NCBI GenBank assembly: GCA_001275005.1
Contig: JWZX01002042.1
Coordinates: 1-32,641, forward strand
Source of the DNA: Chrysochromulina tobinii
Lineage: Eukaryota > Haptophyta > Prymnesiales > Chrysochromulinaceae
Reading direction: 5' to 3'
Length of the DNA stretch: 32,641 nt
Shown one piece after another: positions 26,419 to 32,641 of this stretch (position 1 is the first letter of the stretch; each line of letters begins with the position of its first letter). A model generated the notes under the pieces. It did not search any database, was not told the DNA's origin, and saw only the letters and a list, made by a program, of their open reading frames with translations. The translations under genes were made by a program, and so were the position numbers.

Positions 26419-27609
26419 ATGCCCATGGCCGTGATTGGCGTTGTGCTCCTAGCCATGCCACATGCGTCGCTGGTCGCGCATGTGGCTCAGACAAACTGGT
26501 CAAACATGGACAGTCGCTTGTCGTTGCGGGCGCAGCAGACGATCATCGCTAATGAGTGGTGGTGCGCACAGCCCGAGCCAGGGCGCAACGCGTCACTTGC
26601 GTGCCGCCGGCACACGCTGCGGCGGCTCTACGCGGCGAGCGCCGAGAATCCTGGGCGCACGGAGATACGCATGCAAATCTCAGAGATGGTCATGGATGCT
26701 GGCGAGGCCGCCCTAAGCGCGATGCGATCCGACACGAAGGAGATGCTGCGGCAATTCTGCTCGATTGAGAGCAACGCGCTGCTCGAGGTGTGCACCAGTG
26801 GGTCGTCCGATGCGGTGGCAGGCCGGCCAAATAGGCGCCGGATGCACAGCAAGAATCGGAGGCTTGGGCGTGGCGGAGGCGGCGGCAAGAGAGGTAGCGG
26901 GCGCGGTAGCGGGCGCGGGAACGGGCGCAAGGGTATGGCGCAGCTGTGGACGCCAGAGACGCTCCAATGGCTGCGCACCTGGTGGTGTGCCGAACGGACC
27001 CACGCGCGAGAGCCTCGGTGCTCCCGCGGCGTGCGCTGGACGCGGCAGCAGCCCGGCCTCAGTGCGATGCGGCGGCTCTACTGTGCGAGCTCAGAACGCG
27101 GGGGAGCCCACGTCGCCAAGCTGTGCCTTGGAGCACCGGGCGTCGCGCCCGCTGTCGTGGGCTTGTCGCGCAGCGAGCGCCGGACAGCTCTCCCCGCCCT
27201 CGCCAAGAATGCGGCCGCCCTTGTGCATGGGCGGCCACGTCGCTGGATCCGACCAGGCACCGCCAGCAAGATCATCATCGCGTTGCTCGTGCTCGCCGGT
27301 GCCTCCTTTGGGTGGATGATCTCGCGTGCGTGGGCGCGCCGGGCGGCCCGCGCCACAGCCGCTGCTGCGGTGGCACCGCATCGGACGCACGCTTGCTGCT
27401 TCTACTTCCTCTCGCCGAGCCGCTCGCGCGCCGTCGTGGGCCCATCGCGCGCGGTCGACCCTGCCCATGTGATGGTCGCCGAAGAGTTTGTCGTCGGCGC
27501 TCCCTGCGCACGCAAGCGCAGTAAGCGAGCGCGGACGGGCAGCCCTGCCTTTTTAGCCGCCGAGGGCCAACTTCATCAACTGACAGATATCAGTGGGCAG
27601 TTGAAGTAG
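26419..27609 (+). CDS. Single-pass membrane protein with duplicated WWCA-cysteine motif
   Basis: A 396-aa intronless frame. A signal peptide (MPMAVIGVVLLAMPHASLVA) is followed by a lumenal/extracellular region of about 260 residues and one transmembrane helix (about 284-303, SKIIIALLVLAGASFGWMIS) with a basic cytosolic side. Two related units occur: residues 47-74 (EWWCAQ..N..SLAC....LRRLYAAS) and 188-224 (TWWCAE....RC....MRRLYCAS). They are separated by a Gly/Arg-rich linker (RGSGRGSGRGNGRKG). N-glycosylation sequons NWS (26) and NAS (57). No known family recognised. Confidence 0.65.
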   Translation: MPMAVIGVVLLAMPHASLVAHVAQTNWSNMDSRLSLRAQQTIIANEWWCAQPEPGRNASLACRRHTLRRLYAASAENPGRTEIRMQISEMVMDAGEAALSAMRSDTKEMLRQFCSIESNALLEVCTSGSSDAVAGRPNRRRMHSKNRRLGRGGGGGKRGSGRGSGRGNGRKGMAQLWTPETLQWLRTWWCAERTHAREPRCSRGVRWTRQQPGLSAMRRLYCASSERGGAHVAKLCLGAPGVAPAVVGLSRSERRTALPALAKNAAALVHGRPRRWIRPGTASKIIIALLVLAGASFGWMISRAWARRAARATAAAAVAPHRTHACCFYFLSPSRSRAVVGPSRAVDPAHVMVAEEFVVGAPCARKRSKRARTGSPAFLAAEGQLHQLTDISGQLK

Positions 27610-27755
27610 GCAGGTTGGCAACGAACTAGGTTTACGCATTCACCGAGTACGCGGCACGGCTTACGCTTTCCGGCGAGGCCTGGGGTCAACGAAGGTTACG
27701 GTATGGCTCAAGTTTCCCGGCTAGTTCGCGTCGGCGGGCGGCAGGATTTGCAGTA

Positions 27756-29261
27756 TTATTTCGCCACTCTCTGCGCGCCCGATAGTAAGAAGGCGTTCCG
27801 GTTTATTAGTATTAACAAGGAGCTCAGCGTATGCTTCATGGAATCCTGGTCCGGATCGTCGGGCTCTGCAGGGTGCCCGTGGCGTCTTTCCAGATGAGGC
27901 GATTGAGCCTCGCCTCGACGGACGGTGAGACCGGCCGAAGTCCGCCGAACGCGCGCGGATCGGGCGACCACGAGCTCGACGTGGCGCTCGACTTCGCGCT
28001 GATTGGCCGTGGGGTGCACCTCACGCACACACACTCGGCTCCGAGGCACCCGAGACCACAGTGTGAGCTCGTGTCGGAGGCAATCTCGGAGTATATCTCG
28101 GAGCCGGGCGGCGAGGGAAGCGGCGAGGGAAGCGGCGAGCACTGCAGCGGGCCGATGGCTCGACGGCCGCGCCTCATCCTCGGCGCGCCACCGCTCGGCC
28201 ATTGCATGCATCTCGGCCCGCCGTGCGCTCGCGCTGCCCCAAGCGCTCGCGCTGTACCGAGCGCTAGCGCCGTCTCGGGCGCTCGCGCTGCTCCGAGGAC
28301 TCACGCCGTCCCGGGCGCTCGCGCTGCCCCAAGCGCTCGCGCCGTCCCGGGCGCGCGCGCTGCTCCGAGGGCTCGCAGCTCGCGGGCTACACGACAGAGG
28401 GCTCATCGACTGGGCGCTCGAGACGACGCTCGGCACGGCGCTCGGCACGGCGCTCGCGCGCGAGCTCGAACCTCCGGAGTGGAGGCTGCTCGGAGAGGTC
28501 CGTCCGCTCGACACGGCGCTCGTGCTCATCGAGCTTAGAGTGCTCATCGTGTCTTCATAGTACACGGCGTCGTGCAGCTCGCGCTTGCGACGCCGCTCGA
28601 GGGCGTCGTCGAGGTGCTTCATGCGCTCGTTCAGGTCACGCTCATTGTAGCGCGAGTCAGCCTGCCACATTTCGAGAAGGCGGCACAGAGCTGAGTCCAT
28701 GGTAGGAGCTCAGCGAGAGAGCCTGAGGCCGAGCCTGAGGCCGGGGTCGTGAGTAGATGCAGAGGGCCGTGAACCCTCCTCCGTGCTCACCTGAGCTACG
28801 CGCTCCTGAAGTTTCTGAGCCTGATTGATCCGAACTTGAACACTCTGCTCCATGATGCGGTCGATCTTGGCGCCATTGGCTCGGAGCCGAGCCATCTCGT
28901 CCTCGTGCCGTTCTTGTTTGCGCATCTCGCGAGCCAGGCGCATGGACTCGGCGAGCTGCCGTTTCTCACACGTGACGCTGAGCCTGGCAATCCTCGGAGA
29001 CCTGATTCTAGAAGATGTTTGTGATAAGGCCGACTCTGAGGAGGACCGGCGCATACTGGCCACGGGTGAACCCAGCACTTCGCTTTGCTCCCTATGGTAC
29101 CACCATGTGCCGTGGTCCCCAGCATTGTCGTCGCAGTGGACGGCCACCAAAGGTCCGCGTCGAGACATTGGACGTGTGGATGCCGACAGTGCGCCGAATC
29201 TTCGCATTTTGAGGAATTTGAGGAATTTGATTTCGCACCCACTAAATTTCTCATCAAGCAT
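27756..29261 (-). CDS. Hypothetical Ser/Arg-rich coiled-coil protein, structure uncertain
   Basis: Two open frames probably belong to one gene: 29261-28791 and 28661-27756. A 129-nt intron (28790-28662; donor GCTCAG/GTGAGC, acceptor GTGGCAG/GCTGAC) would join QERVAQ to ADSRYNERDLNERM in phase 0, making a continuous charged helix (CEKRQLAESMRLAREMRKQERHEDE and LNERMKHLDDALERRRKREL). Then a Ser-rich stretch. The 5' end is uncertain: an ATG at 29398 (MSDAWSDVEDVDEPVTLNK/GT) could be an extra first exon. The 3' end is also uncertain: from about 28210 a different frame (VSPSVEARLNRLIWKDATG) looks more protein-like, so another intron may exist. Confidence 0.45.
28220..28385 (-). repeat. Degenerate 18-bp tandem repeat
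   Basis: Units like gcgctcgcgctgccccaa repeat about nine times with drift, coding on the minus strand for SARDGA / SAWGSA hexapeptides in the Ser-rich protein. Confidence 0.8.
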
Positions 29262-29851
29262 TTGAAAGTCCCTTTGCAGAGTTCAAAACATCGGGAAAGC
29301 GGGGACACACTCCATGTATAAAAGATGACGCAGACTTCCACCTTGTTCAGAGTGACCGGTTCATCTACATCTTCGACATCGGACCATGCATCGGACATGC
29401 AAACATCTGCGAGAATGGGGATGATGGTCGATGTTTACGTTATTCTTCAGATCTTCACGAGCCTCGTACCAGAGGTACGGCTCGGCGGCGCTCAGTCCGG
29501 CTCACGTCACGCGGGCTTCGCACCGACGTCGACGTGCCACACGCGTGCACGAATCCTAACCACACTGAGAAACTAGTGTACCTCAGAAGTAACGGCCCCA
29601 GCCCCCATACTCCAAGCGCGGCCCCTCCCTGTCGATATGCTTCCTGCTCGTCGAGGCTCCTTCGAGATCCGTCGGAGCTCACGCCAAAATCGGCACGAGA
29701 TCGTCACGAGATCCGTTGGTCGTCGCATGCCCCTCGGGCACCTCGACACGAGATCGTCACGAGATCGTCACGAGATCCGTCGGTCGTCGCATGCCCCTCG
29801 GGCACCTCGGCATGCGCGCACCGCCACTCATAAGCGGCTGCGCACCTCGCC
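29262..29851. other. Intergenic region with 52-bp repeat
   Basis: Between the Ser/Arg gene and the DHFR-TS stop. It may contain a first exon on the minus strand (29398-29342). At 29694-29745 and 29758-29809 a 52-bp unit (cacgagatcgtcacgagatc...gcccctcgggcacctcg) is repeated with one mismatch. No other coding signal. Confidence 0.55.
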
Positions 29852-31942
<2,091 letters not shown>

Positions 31943-32366
31943 CGTCTTTCGCACGGTTGTCTTGGCGCCTTCGACCTCGTTCACACCCAATCGGCGCGAA
32001 AAAAGGACAAAGGAGTCAAGGGTGAAGGGAGGCAGAGCCGAGCCCTCCCAGACCACACAATGCAACGCCCCTCACACACGACCTCCCACACGTTTTCACC
32101 TGTGAGCGGGCAGTAACAGTGCCGTAGCACCGGTTGTCGTCTGTCGCGTCCGGTCGTGTTAACGTGTTCACACACTCGACACTGACAGGCGTACCTCGTG
32201 CCCAGGGGATGCAAGGGGAAATATTAAGTACGATAATTTTGCGGCACGGCGCTGCCTTTTCCGACTCGCAACAAGAATTTGTTCCATCAAGCATCTCGGA
32301 GATCCTCCTCAGTGCCTCCCTCTTCTCTCAGATCCTCCACTGTGCTTGTGGCCACACGCCCCGCGT
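31943..32366. other. Intergenic region upstream of DHFR-TS
   Basis: 424 bp between the DHFR-TS start and the stop of the transporter gene upstream. AT-rich at 32222-32243 (atattaagtacgataatttt). No gene or repeat seen. Confidence 0.4.
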
Positions 32367-32641
32367 TCACGCCGAGCCGTCAAGCAACTGATCTCGGCGA
32401 TTCGAGCCGTCGCCCGCGCGCAGGATGGGAACGCTGCCCGCGACGACGCTCGCGAGCTCCTCGGAGGCCAATCGCTTGGCCGTTGGCACGAAGAGGAGCG
32501 TCACCAGCATACCGAGCACGCTCACGCCCGCACAGACGAGGTAGACGCCGTCAAGCCCGACGACGTCCATGATCACCTCGAAGCTGGCAGAGCCGATGAG
32601 TGCGCCAACCTTGCCCAAGCCCGCGCACACGCCGAAGCAGG
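32367..32641 (-). CDS. MFS transporter, C-terminal end only
   Basis: The frame enters from the right edge and stops at 32367 (about 90 residues seen). GLGKVGALIGSASFEVIM and LDGVYLVCAGVSVLGMLVTLLFVPTAKRLA are the last two MFS helices; AGLGKVGALIG resembles TM11 of phosphate- and sugar-porter type MFS proteins. A short polar tail follows. The substrate cannot be told from this fragment. It points the same way as DHFR-TS. Confidence 0.65.
   Translation of the reverse strand, partial: CFGVCAGLGKVGALIGSASFEVIMDVVGLDGVYLVCAGVSVLGMLVTLLFVPTAKRLASEELASVVAGSVPILRAGDGSNRRDQLLDGSA

Noticed and set aside
31943-32065. N-terminal extension of DHFR-TS
   Set aside because: The open frame extends upstream but would start at TTG; the ATG at 31942 directly precedes the conserved DHFR start.

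Overview
This window is nuclear DNA of a GC-rich, probably photosynthetic protist. Several reading frames are interrupted by short spliceosomal introns (about 80 to 290 nt, mostly GT-AG, one best explained as GC-AG). There is a bifunctional DHFR-thymidylate synthase, a DYRK-type kinase, an F-box protein and a histone-fold protein. Two proteins carry an N-terminal signal peptide followed by a transit-like stretch, as expected for a secondary plastid. A haptophyte-like alga would fit, but the sequence alone does not prove the lineage. No rRNA, tRNA, CRISPR array or prokaryotic operon was seen.

Layout, left to right: a nitrate-porter-like MFS protein leaving the left edge (-); a roughly 1359-residue fusion of TPR-like, GT92-like, phytanoyl-CoA-dioxygenase-like and aldo/keto-reductase parts (+, 3 exons, probable frameshift near the end); a plastid ribosomal protein bTHX-like segment fused to a fasciclin domain (-), divergent from an RDD-like membrane protein (+, 2 exons); a gene-poor stretch; a gluconokinase/FBXO31-like F-box fusion (-); two low-complexity unknowns; a 2-oxoglutarate/Fe(II) oxygenase (+); a DYRK kinase (-, 3 exons), divergent from a Bromo_TP-like histone-fold protein (+); a plastid-type HAD hydrolase (+, 3 exons); a foldback element and other repeats; an RPxSAR-motif protein (-); a long Ala-rich coiled-coil protein (-); a membrane protein with a duplicated WWCA motif (+); a Ser/Arg-rich unknown (-); DHFR-TS (-, 4 exons); and the 3' end of another MFS transporter leaving the right edge (-).

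The genes do not form one pathway; this looks like ordinary tightly packed algal gene space with many divergent pairs. Two features stand out. First, many introns look like tandem duplications that include pieces of the flanking exon, filled with roughly 10-nt sense-oriented repeats of CTCTGAGTGC / TGATGACCTC / CTGATTGCC type. The clearest case is DHFR-TS intron 3, which is three back-to-back copies, each with its own donor and acceptor. Second, domain fusions are common: bTHX-fasciclin, gluconokinase-F-box, and the four-part glycosyltransferase/dioxygenase/reductase protein.
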